Assembly (NCBI GenBank): GCA_029012365.1
Contig: JAQXLY010000018.1
Coordinates: forward strand, 1-64,000
Direction: 5' to 3'
From: Lachnospiraceae bacterium
Lineage (GTDB): Bacteria; Bacillota; Clostridia; Lachnospirales; Lachnospiraceae
DNA length: 64,000 bases
In this document: piece after piece, positions 54,922 to 63,132 of the stretch
Layout: each line of letters opens with the position of its first letter
How positions within the stretch are numbered: the stretch's first letter is position 1
Made by a program: the position numbers and the translations under genes
Notes under the pieces: model-generated
What the model saw: only the letters and a program-made list of their open reading frames with translations
What the model was told of the DNA's origin: nothing
Databases searched by the model: none

Positions 54922-54950
54922 TTGACAAACCTGTGACAAATCGTTAGGAT
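54922..54950 (+). promoter_or_regulatory. Promoter of the DUF2156/GNAT gene pair
   Basis: TTGACA (54922-54927), 17-bp spacer, TAGGAT (54945-54950). The ATG follows at 55011 after AAGGAG. The region 54780-54921 on the other side shows no further feature. Confidence 0.7.
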
Positions 54951-55010
54951 AACACTGTATTACCATTTTTGATTTACCCCATTGATAATCATAAGAAGGA
55001 GACACCTTAC

Positions 55011-55922
55011 ATGATTTTGTTTCAGCCAATCAGAATAGAAGCTAAGAAGACCTATGAAACATATTTGTTTGATGGAACCGAACGCGGCTGTGGGTATTCC
55101 TTTACCAATTTATTTCTCTGGGAGGGACAACAGGCGGCCGTTGTAGAAAACCACCTTGTTCTCTTTTCATGCCTAAGCTGCCGGAGTGTCTATCCGTATC
55201 CGGCAGGCAAAGGCGATAAAAGACCTGTCCTCGACGCAATCATTGCGGATGCCGGGGAGCGTAACATTCCCTGCTGTCTTACCGGACTCAGGGAAGAAGA
55301 TATGCAGGAACTAAACAGGCTATACCCGGACAAATTTCGGATTCACCCCGATAGAGATTCCTATGATTATGTTTACGAAATAAATGCACTGGCGGATTTA
55401 AAGGGTAGAAAATATCATAGTAAAAAAAATCATTTAAACCGGTTCCGTGAGCTGTATCCGGATGCTGTTGCGGAACCGCTGCGGGACAGTAATCTGCCTG
55501 CCGTAAAATCCATGCTTGAAGCATGGTATAAAACCCGCCCTGAACAACTACGGGATAACAATCTGAAAAAGGAGCAGGTCGCTTTGGAAAAAGCCTTATG
55601 TTATTATAAGGAATTAGAGTTAGAGACTCTTGTTCTCAGAAACAACGACGAAATTGTTGCCGTTACCATGGGAAGCCGTGTAAATCCAAATACCTTTGAT
55701 GTCCATTTTGAGAAAGCGCACCCTGACATAGAAGGTGCCTATACCGCAATCAATTATTGTTTTGCAAACTACATCCGCAGAAAATATCCGGAAGTCCGAT
55801 TTCTAAACCGTGAGGAGGATATGGGAATCGACGGAATAAGAAAGGCAAAGCTCAGCTATCACCCTCATCATATGATTGTCAGGGACCGGGCTATTCTTAT
55901 GGAGGACGAACATGAATATTGA
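55011..55922 (+). CDS. DUF2156-family acyl/aminoacyltransferase-like protein
   Basis: 303 residues from the ATG with AAGGAGAC at about 8 nt. It resembles the C-terminal GNAT-like half of lysylphosphatidylglycerol synthases (DUF2156), without the membrane part. Typical segments are KGRKYHSKKNHLNRF, VTMGSRVNPNTFDVHFEKA and FLNREEDMGIDGIRKAK. Such soluble forms may transfer amino acids to lipid or peptide acceptors, but the reaction is unknown. It overlaps the next GNAT gene by 11 bp. Confidence 0.82.
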   Translation: MILFQPIRIEAKKTYETYLFDGTERGCGYSFTNLFLWEGQQAAVVENHLVLFSCLSCRSVYPYPAGKGDKRPVLDAIIADAGERNIPCCLTGLREEDMQELNRLYPDKFRIHPDRDSYDYVYEINALADLKGRKYHSKKNHLNRFRELYPDAVAEPLRDSNLPAVKSMLEAWYKTRPEQLRDNNLKKEQVALEKALCYYKELELETLVLRNNDEIVAVTMGSRVNPNTFDVHFEKAHPDIEGAYTAINYCFANYIRRKYPEVRFLNREEDMGIDGIRKAKLSYHPHHMIVRDRAILMEDEHEY

Positions 55923-56670
55923 TATGCCGCTCACCTCTCAGCTTCCTGCCCTACAGACTTTGTGGCAGGAAGCCTTTCACGATACCAAAGAATTTCTGGA
56001 TGCTTTTTTTCATACTGCCTTTTCACCCGACCGCTGCCTCACGGCTACCGTAGGCAATCAGACAGCCGCCGCCCTATACTGGTTTGACTGTCTGTACAAA
56101 GAGAAACGTCTTGCATATCTATATGCTGTAGCAACCTCAAAAGCCTTCCGCGGACAGGGTATTTGCCATAAGCTGATGGAAAATACCCACCGCCACCTGC
56201 AAACACTTGACTACGAGGGTGCCGTTTTAGTTCCGGGAAATATGGGGCTTTTTCAATTCTATGAAGGTATGGGATATAAAATCTGCGGCAGAATCCGCGA
56301 ATTTAACTGTACCGCTTCCGATGATGCGGTTTCTCTATCTAAAATCACCCAGGAAGCATATGCCGGACTTAGACGGAAGCTTTTGCCGGCAGGCGGCATT
56401 TTACAGGAAAAGGAAAATCTTGCTTTTCTTAAAACCCAGGCAGATTTCTACGCAGGTCCGGGGGTTCTCCTTGCAGCGTACAGGGAAAGGAACAGACTTT
56501 ACGGCATGGAGCTGTTAGGAGATACCGCCTATGCCCCCGCGATTGTCCATGCCCTTGAGTGTACCGAAGGAACCTTCCGGACCCCCGGCGAAGACATTCC
56601 GTTTGCCATGTACCTTCCATTCAAAAAAGGCGGAGATATCCCCGCCTATTTCGGTTTAGCCTTTGACTGA
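55912..56670 (+). CDS. GNAT-family N-acetyltransferase
   Basis: 252 residues from the ATG at 55912, after GGAGG at 7 nt inside the previous gene. The acetyl-CoA-binding motif is AVATSKAFRGQGICHKLM (about 70-90), followed by LVPGNMGLFQFYEGMGY. The C-terminal ~100 residues form an extra domain as in Eis-type enzymes. It is translationally coupled to the DUF2156 gene, so both probably modify the same kind of substrate. Substrate unknown. It converges with the DegV gene with a 5-bp gap. Confidence 0.85.
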   Translation: MNIDMPLTSQLPALQTLWQEAFHDTKEFLDAFFHTAFSPDRCLTATVGNQTAAALYWFDCLYKEKRLAYLYAVATSKAFRGQGICHKLMENTHRHLQTLDYEGAVLVPGNMGLFQFYEGMGYKICGRIREFNCTASDDAVSLSKITQEAYAGLRRKLLPAGGILQEKENLAFLKTQADFYAGPGVLLAAYRERNRLYGMELLGDTAYAPAIVHALECTEGTFRTPGEDIPFAMYLPFKKGGDIPAYFGLAFD

Positions 56671-56675
56671 ATCTT

Positions 56676-57533
56676 TTACTCTCCTTCTACAAAAAGAACC
56701 CCAAGTGTCCCCGGTCCGCAATGACTGGAAATCACTCCACCTGCCCTCGTTACATAAACTGCCTTAAAGTGTGACAGTTCACGTAAATATGCATCTACCT
56801 CATCCACAATCTCCTGTTCGATACCGGAATGCGTAATAAAAACGCGCTTTGTCTCTGCCCGTAAAAGCTCGTCCTTCATATCCTTTACATAATCCAGTAC
56901 GGTTTTCTTCCGGTTTCCGCGGTACTTCTTTGAAACACCCATTTTCCCGTCTGCCACTGCTATGCGCGGCTTTAACTTCAGTGTATTTCCAAGCAAAGCG
57001 GTTACGGCACTGCAGCGTCCGCCTCTTTGTAAATACGTCAGCGTATCTACAACAAAGCTTGCACGCACACGTTCCCTGTACGCTTTCAGTTTTTCCTCCA
57101 GAGCGGACAGAGTAATCTCATCCTTTGCAAGCTCTGCCGCATAAAGGATCTGAAGTCCGATTCCGGTAGAAAGATTCATGGAATCAAGTACACAAACATG
57201 TTCTTCATAGTCAAGCTCTTTTGCTGCCAGACGCACAACCTGACAGGTAGAACTCATCTGCTCACTGATTCCGAGAAAGCAAACCTCCTCTCCCGCCTCC
57301 GCTGCCGGGCGCAAAAACTCTGTCGCAGCCTCGATTCCCGGTGCTGCCGTCTTAGGAGTGGTACGATTTTCATCTGCCCAAGCATAAATGCGGTCCGGTG
57401 TAGTCTCAACACCGTCTAAATAACAAGCATCCTCCATCACAATATTTAACGGAAGTATGGAAATATGATACATTTCCAAAAGCTCCTGCGAAAGATCACA
57501 GGTACTGTCTGCCATAATACGAATCTTACTCAT
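56676..57533 (-). CDS. DegV-family fatty-acid-binding protein
   Basis: 285 residues. The N-terminal IMADSTCDLSQELL, the SSTCQVVRLAA segment, and TLTYLQRGGRCS are hallmarks of DegV (FakB) proteins. These hold a fatty acid and present it to the FakA kinase for phospholipid synthesis. The C-terminal part contains HSGIEQEIVDEV and ends in GVLFVEGE. It is divergent from the following two-component system. No kinase gene is present in the window. Confidence 0.93.
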   Translation of the reverse strand: MSKIRIMADSTCDLSQELLEMYHISILPLNIVMEDACYLDGVETTPDRIYAWADENRTTPKTAAPGIEAATEFLRPAAEAGEEVCFLGISEQMSSTCQVVRLAAKELDYEEHVCVLDSMNLSTGIGLQILYAAELAKDEITLSALEEKLKAYRERVRASFVVDTLTYLQRGGRCSAVTALLGNTLKLKPRIAVADGKMGVSKKYRGNRKKTVLDYVKDMKDELLRAETKRVFITHSGIEQEIVDEVDAYLRELSHFKAVYVTRAGGVISSHCGPGTLGVLFVEGE

Positions 57534-57665
57534 CTAACGTCTCCTTCCGGACATACATCCCCCTCCATGTCCATAAGGCTATTTTACACGAAACAGGGAA
57601 AGAAATCAAGGAGTACCGCCTATTGTCCGGTCATAAAAAATGCTCACTTTTTGCAGTGTTCTGTC

Positions 57666-57694
57666 GTGACAAAACCAAAGCTCTAATATATAAT
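57666..57694 (+). promoter_or_regulatory. Upstream promoter of the second OmpR-type two-component system
   Basis: GTGACA (57666-57671), 17-bp spacer, TATAAT (57689-57694). It gives a leader of about 60 nt before the ATG at 57764. Confidence 0.62.
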
Positions 57695-57709
57695 ATAGAA
57701 GTAACGACA

Positions 57710-57743
57710 TTCTAAGGCAATTCTAAGTTGCCTGACTTATACT
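57710..57743 (+). promoter_or_regulatory. Possible OmpR-type autoregulatory box with second -10
   Basis: TTCTAAG occurs at 57710-57716 and 57721-57727 with an 11-bp period, as for PhoB/OmpR-type tandem sites. TATACT (57738-57743) follows 10 bp later, the place expected for a regulator-dependent -10. A start from it would be very close to the ribosome binding site. Confidence 0.35.
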
Positions 57744-57763
57744 ATAGCCGGAGGTGTAAACTT

Positions 57764-58441
57764 ATGAACCTGTTATACGCTGAAGATGAGCCGGCCATGT
57801 CCGAGGCTGTCACTGATATCCTGCGCTATCATCATTATTCGGTAGATCCAGTGTTTAACGGAGAGGATGCCCTTGCTTATGCAAGGCTCGGAAACTATGA
57901 CGGCATTATTTTAGACATCATGATGCCGGAAAAGGACGGACTGGAAGTATTAAAGACACTTCGTGCCGAAGGATGTCATGTCCCGATTCTTTTGCTGACC
58001 GCAAAAGACAAAATAGAAGAACGTATTGAAGGGCTTGACATGGGGGCGGATGATTATCTGCCGAAGCCTTTCGCTATGGGTGAGCTTTTAGCAAGAGTCC
58101 GGGCAATGCTGCGCCGCAGGGAGGAATTCACCCCGAATTTATTGAAATGCGGAAACATTACACTTAATATGCAAAGTGCAGAGCTTTCCGGAAACGGACA
58201 GACCTTTTCCCTTCCGAAGCTGGAATACAAGCTGTTAGAACTTCTGTTACTGAACCGCGGCATTTATCTTTCTACGGAAGATATCCTGACCAAAGTCTGG
58301 GGTTACAATACTGATGCGGATATCGGTATTGTATGGGTTTATATTTCCTACCTAAGAAAACGCCTTCTGGCCCTGAACGCAAATGTGGAAATCCGCGCAA
58401 AGCGTAATATAGGATACATGTTGGAGGTCATCGATGATTAA
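57764..58441 (+). CDS. OmpR-family response regulator
   Basis: 225 residues from the ATG with GGAGG at 10 nt. The receiver domain has AEDEP, the phospho-acceptor Asp in GIILDIMMPEKDG, and Lys in PKPFAMGEL. The C-terminal winged helix ends in RNIGYMLEV. Its stop overlaps the start of the histidine kinase gene by 8 bp. The pair is directly followed by a remnant of a VTC polyphosphate polymerase gene; such two-component pairs are often next to VTC genes in Lachnospiraceae (from memory). Confidence 0.94.
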   Translation: MNLLYAEDEPAMSEAVTDILRYHHYSVDPVFNGEDALAYARLGNYDGIILDIMMPEKDGLEVLKTLRAEGCHVPILLLTAKDKIEERIEGLDMGADDYLPKPFAMGELLARVRAMLRRREEFTPNLLKCGNITLNMQSAELSGNGQTFSLPKLEYKLLELLLLNRGIYLSTEDILTKVWGYNTDADIGIVWVYISYLRKRLLALNANVEIRAKRNIGYMLEVIDD

Positions 58442-59666
58442 AACATTAAAGAGAAAATTTGTAATGGCTGCCATGACCGCAATTACCGCACTGATTCTCG
58501 TTCTCCTCGGAGCCATCAATGCGGTGAATGCATGGGGAACTCTTTCCCAGAGCGACCGGCTTTTAGATATGCTTTCTGCCACGGTTATCAATCCGAGTCC
58601 CGGAAACCGCCCCATTGTACGCGATAAAGGCTCCTTTGCCCGTCCGGCAGCCGAAGATACCAAACTCTCTGCCGTGTACTTTACGGTTCTCATAGACACA
58701 GTCCACAATCAAACGGTTACCGATATCAGTCATATTGCTTCCGTAACCGAGGAAGAAGCCGTAGCAATGGCAATCGGGCTTGGTGAAGATGCCGCTATGG
58801 AAGGAAAAACAGGGCTGTTTAAATATAAAATTATGGTTTCCCCTGACCGGACAATGAAGACCTACGTTTTTTTAAATATCAGTTCCCAGCTTTCATCCAT
58901 CCTGCGCGTTCTTATTCTTTCACTTCTTGTAGGCCTTCTGTGCTGGGGGGTTATGCTGCTGCTTGTAATTTTACTGTCGAAAAAGGCGATTGCACCGATT
59001 GCGGCAAACATAGAAAAGCAGGAACATTTTGTAACGGATGCCGGACATGAAATCAAGACACCGCTTGCTATTATATTAGCAAATACAGAGGCGATGGAGC
59101 TGCATCAGGGCGAGAGTAAATGGAGTCGTAATATCAGAGAACAAGTCAACCGGTTAACAGGACTGACGCAGACTCTGCTGACGCTGGCAAAGATGAACGA
59201 AGGAACTATAAATCTCCGGACGGAAACCTTATCCCTCTCCGAACTCGTCACCGACACAATACAAATGTTTCAGGAACCGGCAAAGATAAAAAGACTTGTT
59301 TTCACCCGGTCCATTGCTCCTTCCGTTTCCATTACCGCAAATAAAGAACATATTCTCAGGCTGCTTTCAATATTACTTGATAACGCAGTAAAATACACAC
59401 CGGAAGACGGCAATATTATCGTTATTCTTAAAAAGGAAAGCAAAAAGACCTTCCTTCAGCTCAAAAACACCTGTAAAACCTTTCCGGATGTTCCTCCCGA
59501 TGCCTTATTTGACCGTTTTTTCCGGGCTGACAGTGCCAGAACACAGAAAAACGGCGGCTATGGTATCGGGCTCTCCGCAGCAAAAGCGATTGTAGAGCTG
59601 TATCACGGAAAAATCACCGCCGCCTATGGCAAAGACGGTATGATTTCTTTTACCGTAAAACTATAA
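58434..59666 (+). CDS. Sensor histidine kinase
   Basis: 410 residues. It has membrane helices at about 11-32 and 155-180 with an extracytoplasmic domain between. The HisKA motif is DAGHEIKTPLA, followed by an HATPase domain with N box SILLDNAVKYTP and G box NGGYGIGLSAAKA. It should phosphorylate the regulator encoded upstream, whose gene it overlaps. It has no HAMP domain that I can recognise. The stop is immediately followed by the truncated VTC gene in another frame. Confidence 0.93.
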   Translation: MIKTLKRKFVMAAMTAITALILVLLGAINAVNAWGTLSQSDRLLDMLSATVINPSPGNRPIVRDKGSFARPAAEDTKLSAVYFTVLIDTVHNQTVTDISHIASVTEEEAVAMAIGLGEDAAMEGKTGLFKYKIMVSPDRTMKTYVFLNISSQLSSILRVLILSLLVGLLCWGVMLLLVILLSKKAIAPIAANIEKQEHFVTDAGHEIKTPLAIILANTEAMELHQGESKWSRNIREQVNRLTGLTQTLLTLAKMNEGTINLRTETLSLSELVTDTIQMFQEPAKIKRLVFTRSIAPSVSITANKEHILRLLSILLDNAVKYTPEDGNIIVILKKESKKTFLQLKNTCKTFPDVPPDALFDRFFRADSARTQKNGGYGIGLSAAKAIVELYHGKITAAYGKDGMISFTVKL

Positions 59667-60039
59667 AACGAATCGCGTTCAGACTGTCAGCAGACATGAT
59701 GCCGCACTTCTTTCCGGAGATTGCGTCTTTTCTGCAGGAGAGCTTGAAAGTCCGAAAGCGCGGGAACTGTATGCCGTGATGCAAAGCAAAGCGCTACGCC
59801 CCAAAACCATTGTTGATTACACGCGAATTCCTTTTACCTTCAGTCCGGGAAATGTACGTGTCACCATTGACTACAATATCCGGTGCGGTGTATTGACGAC
59901 CGATTTTTTAAATCCGGATTGCCTGACGGTTCCCGCCGGCGACTCACCGATTATTCTGGAAGTAAAATGGGATGCCTTTTTACCGGAGATTGTCCGATGC
60001 TTGCTGGTACATTTCCCCTCCCTCAAACGCTTAACATGA
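59667..60039 (+). pseudogene. Remnant of a VTC-domain polyphosphate polymerase gene
   Basis: One frame reads from the end of the kinase gene through to 60039 without a usable start. It contains NRVQTVSRHDAALLSGD, then RPKTIVDYTRIPF, NVRVTIDYNIRCG and ILEVKWDAFLPEIVR. These are the second half of the VTC domain, including the Arg and Glu-Val-Lys residues of the tunnel. The N-terminal half (tunnel strands and catalytic Lys region) is missing. The last ~12 codons are antisense to the neighbouring transporter gene, so the 3' end is lost too. An ATG at 59776 gives 87 codons, but the product would not fold as an enzyme. Confidence 0.75.
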
Positions 60040-61035
60040 CGCATCTTCAATTTGTCCTTCAAATCATCTACTACTTCCTCAAGCGGCTCGACCTTCACGG
60101 CTTCTTCCCTGTTTTCCTCCATAAAGCATTTAACAGAAATACGAAGGATTTCACGAACCGCTTCCGCAAAGGTTTCGATTTCCTTTTCTGCCTCTGCGGA
60201 AAACGTCATATTCTTTTTATGCATTTCCTCAGCGCCCTCTGCAATGTTTACCGCATGATCGGAAATGCGTTCCATATCCCCTATACTATGAAGCAGCATA
60301 GAAAGCATCGTACTGTCCTTTACCGAGAGGTCTTTACTGCTTAGCTTCACCAGATACTGACCAAGACAATCCTCAAACCGGTCTGCCTCGGACTCCAGTT
60401 CATACACTTTTGCGACCTTTTTTTCATCATATGCCTTTAACAAATCCAACGAACAATCCAGTGCTTCCTTCGAAATCTCTGCCATATAATTTGCAACAAT
60501 CCTGCACTGCTCTACCGCAAAGGCCGGAGTCTCCAGGAAACGCTCGTCTAACAGCTTAAGCTCCTGCTCGAACAGTTCCTTCTTTGATTCCTTAACATCC
60601 TTTACCGTCAGGCAGGCAAGCTTTTCCAATAACCTTGAGAACGGGAGCAGTAACAGGGTTGCAACTAAATTGAAGGCAGTATGGATGGTTGCAATTCCCG
60701 CAGCATCCGCCGGCATACTTAAGAATGCAAAATCTACCACTGCATTCATCCCATAAAAACCAAGCATAAACGCAATCGTACCAATGACATTAAAATACAA
60801 ATGCACCAAAGCCGCACGTTTTGCATTGGTCTGTGCACCGATAGCAGAAATAAGCGCTGTTATACAGGTACCGATATTCTGACCCATGATAATCGGAAAT
60901 GCAGTTGCAAACGAAACCTGTCCGGTCACACAAAGCGCCTGCAAAATACCTACCGAGGCAGAAGAGCTCTGAATGCATTCCGTAAAGAAACAATGCCAGG
61001 CCACCAATCATCGACAACACATTAAAAATATCCAT
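60005..61035 (-). pseudogene. Decayed Na/phosphate cotransporter (NptA/PNaS type) with PhoU-like domain
   Basis: The start MDIFNVLSMIGGLALFLYGM (ATG 61035, or a GTG at 61062 with AAGGAG) is the N terminus of the Na/Pi family. At about 60971-60984 it jumps to TECIQSSSAS, part of the second transport repeat, but in another frame. Roughly 200 codons between are missing. The rest (NIGTCITALISA, then a PhoU-like helical domain with SIGDMERISDHAVNIAEGA) is intact until about RLREGKC, after which the frame runs antisense through the VTC remnant. Both internal deletion and lost 3' end argue for a pseudogene. Confidence 0.78.
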
Positions 61036-61256
61036 TTCCTTTTTACCCGCCGTGCAGGACACGGTCTTTCTCCTTGACTAATATTTTACTTCGATTTTAT
61101 ATTAGCAACAGGATGTCAAAAAAACATATCATTTATGTAAAATCCGTGTAAAATTTTTGCAAGTATAGCTGCTATATCACTGCAATCGTTCCACGGCCTT
61201 CCTTCTTCCAACGCGGAGCGCTTTTTTATTGAATAGGACGCACTTCCCTATTCGAT

Positions 61257-61298
61257 AAAAAAAGTCCCACACCACATTTCCTGTGATGTGAGACTTTC
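61257..61298 (-). terminator. Terminator of the 582-aa surface protein gene
   Basis: On the minus strand AAAGTCTCACATCACA pairs with TGTGGTGTGGGACTTT (two G-U pairs, 5-nt loop) and is followed by a T run. It lies about 70 bp past the stop at 61367. The rest of 61063-61366 contains no gene I can support. Confidence 0.82.
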
Positions 61299-61366
61299 TT
61301 ATCTGTTCGTTAAGCAGTGCATGGGTCACACTGAACTCAATGTATCTGAAGCCGACATATTTATGT

Positions 61367-63115
61367 TTACTCCACATTTACCTTTACTCTTTTTACACTA
61401 CCGTTTTGTGCAAATACATAGATATAGCAGGAACCCTTTCCCTTTGCCTTAATCTTTCCGTTTGCATCCACCGTAGCAATTCTCGTGTCGGTTGACTTGT
61501 AACGCAATGTCTTTGCATGATTTTCCGATAAAAGTACCTTTAATTCGTTTTCAAGAACAATCCCGGCCTTAATCGTATATATCTCGCCTTCCTTAACTGT
61601 TACTACTTTTGGCGATATCAGATTAACTCCCTTTGCGTTGGTATACTTTGTATTGTCCTTTCCGGCAGCATGAACTTCGATGGATCTTGCGATCGTAACC
61701 CTTTCGCCATCTTCAATCTTGTAGGCTTCTACAAAAGCTTTGTAGTTTCCTTTGGTGTTGATATCCTCTCCCGCTACAGTCTTGATTACGTTAGTCAGCT
61801 TAATATTACCATTTTTATCGGCTTCAACTGCTATCACGTCCTTACCATATGCTTCACCGCACTTTGCAACAGATACCAGATATCCGTCTGCTTCGGCAAC
61901 CTTACCCCACTTCACAAAAAGATAGTCTTCCCGTTGGGTAAACTTAATTCCTGAATTAAGGGCCATTGCATCGTTCGAAGTAGTAACCGCAATGTCTGCC
62001 TTGACATCAGTGTAAATAATCGCATATGTTGAAAACTTATCCGTATGGAAGGTAACCTCACCTGTCTTAGAATTAAAGCTACATGGAATTATTTCAACAG
62101 CACCGTCATGAATACGAATAATGCGGTACTGCCTTACCACATCCTTCCTTGTATTTTTCAACTCATCCGGAAGCTTAACAGATATCTCCATCTTAATACC
62201 CGGCTCCGAAATTCCTGCTGCGGACTGACTTCCTACCTGCTTATAGAGTGAAATATCCATATAAACGATGTTTGCGGCTTTTACACCGAGTTCCTTCTTA
62301 GCGGCTTCTTCTACCTCATTCTTCTGCTCACTTGTGATATCCGATACATCAATGTCTTTCACCTCAAGGAACACCTTTGCCTCCTCACCGTTAAGAATTG
62401 CCTTCTTCTCTTCTTCGGTAAAGATTCCGTCTGCCTCTATCAAATCAGTCATGGTATTCTCGATTCCTGCATCCTCTACCGGAGCATCCTCAGTGACAAC
62501 TGTGTCGGTCTGAAGCTTACCATCCGTCGGGTCTTCTTCCACCGGAGCCTTCGTCGGAACCGGTGTACTCGTTGGCTTTGGTGTCGCGGTCGGCGTTGGT
62601 GCCGTTGTCGGCGTTGGTGCCGTGGTCGGCGTTGGTGCCGTTGTCGGCGTTGGTGCCGTTGTCGGCGTTGGTGCCGTTGTCGGTGTTGGCGCCGTGGTCG
62701 GCGTTGGTGCCGTTGTCGGCGTTGGTGCCGTGGTCGGCGTTGGTGTCACAGTCGGCGTTGGTGTTGCTATCGGTATGGAAACCGTAGTTTCCTGTGCCGT
62801 ACCGCTACCGTTATAGTTTATCACATACACCTTATACGTTTTTCCGGCTACGAGTGTACAAGAAAGGGTTGCGTTAAACTTACCGGCTGTTACGGCATGT
62901 GTTTCCAGCGTTACAATATCCGTTCCGTCCAGTATTTCAACTAATACTGCAGCCACATCATCATCTGTTGTTCCGGATACCTGTACTCCCTGTGAATTAC
63001 CGGAAGCAGCTATCGTCGCAATATTAGAAGCAGCATTCGCCTTCGTATCTCCAATCATAACACTTAGCAGGAGAAGGCAAGCAAGCAAAGCTAAGCTACG
63101 TATCATTTTCTTCAT
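61367..63115 (-). CDS. Secreted surface protein with Pro/Thr repeats and Ig-like C terminus
   Basis: 582 residues. The signal peptide (about 1-29) ends near TKANAA. A beta domain at about 30-120 is followed by a Pro/Thr/Ala linker of six-residue repeats (PTPTTA, about 125-185). A large middle domain at about 230-375 is followed by a fibronectin-like segment. The C-terminal Big_2-type Ig-like domain has YKSTDTRIATVDANGKIKAKGKG. No LPXTG motif or membrane anchor is seen. It lies 17 bp after another surface protein gene on the same strand. Function unknown, probably adhesion or wall structure. Confidence 0.82.
   Translation of the reverse strand: MKKMIRSLALLACLLLLSVMIGDTKANAASNIATIAASGNSQGVQVSGTTDDDVAAVLVEILDGTDIVTLETHAVTAGKFNATLSCTLVAGKTYKVYVINYNGSGTAQETTVSIPIATPTPTVTPTPTTAPTPTTAPTPTTAPTPTTAPTPTTAPTPTTAPTPTTAPTPTTAPTPTATPKPTSTPVPTKAPVEEDPTDGKLQTDTVVTEDAPVEDAGIENTMTDLIEADGIFTEEEKKAILNGEEAKVFLEVKDIDVSDITSEQKNEVEEAAKKELGVKAANIVYMDISLYKQVGSQSAAGISEPGIKMEISVKLPDELKNTRKDVVRQYRIIRIHDGAVEIIPCSFNSKTGEVTFHTDKFSTYAIIYTDVKADIAVTTSNDAMALNSGIKFTQREDYLFVKWGKVAEADGYLVSVAKCGEAYGKDVIAVEADKNGNIKLTNVIKTVAGEDINTKGNYKAFVEAYKIEDGERVTIARSIEVHAAGKDNTKYTNAKGVNLISPKVVTVKEGEIYTIKAGIVLENELKVLLSENHAKTLRYKSTDTRIATVDANGKIKAKGKGSCYIYVFAQNGSVKRVKVNVE
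62576..62775 (-). repeat. 18-bp tandem repeats coding for the Pro/Thr linker
   Basis: About eight to nine copies of an 18-bp unit (plus strand GTCGGCGTTGGTGCCGTT with few changes) encode PTPTTA. The high identity between copies suggests recent expansion, so the length may vary between strains. The linker joins two domains of the surface protein. Confidence 0.85.
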
Positions 63116-63132
63116 ATTCTGTCCCTGCCTTT

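Noticed and set aside
59776-60039. Intact small gene of 87 codons
   Set aside because: It is the end of a VTC domain that continues in frame upstream without a start, and its last codons are antisense to another gene remnant.
61177-61377. 66-codon minus-strand frame overlapping the end of the surface protein gene
   Set aside because: It reads through the terminator hairpin of that gene and has no ribosome binding site. It may belong to a repeated non-coding sequence, but I cannot show that here.
62576-62775. CRISPR array
   Set aside because: The repeats are in frame, contiguous, without spacers, and code for a Pro/Thr linker.
62563-62816. Plus-strand frames made of VGVGAV or SALVP repeats
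   Set aside because: They are the complement of the Pro/Thr tandem repeats of the surface protein.
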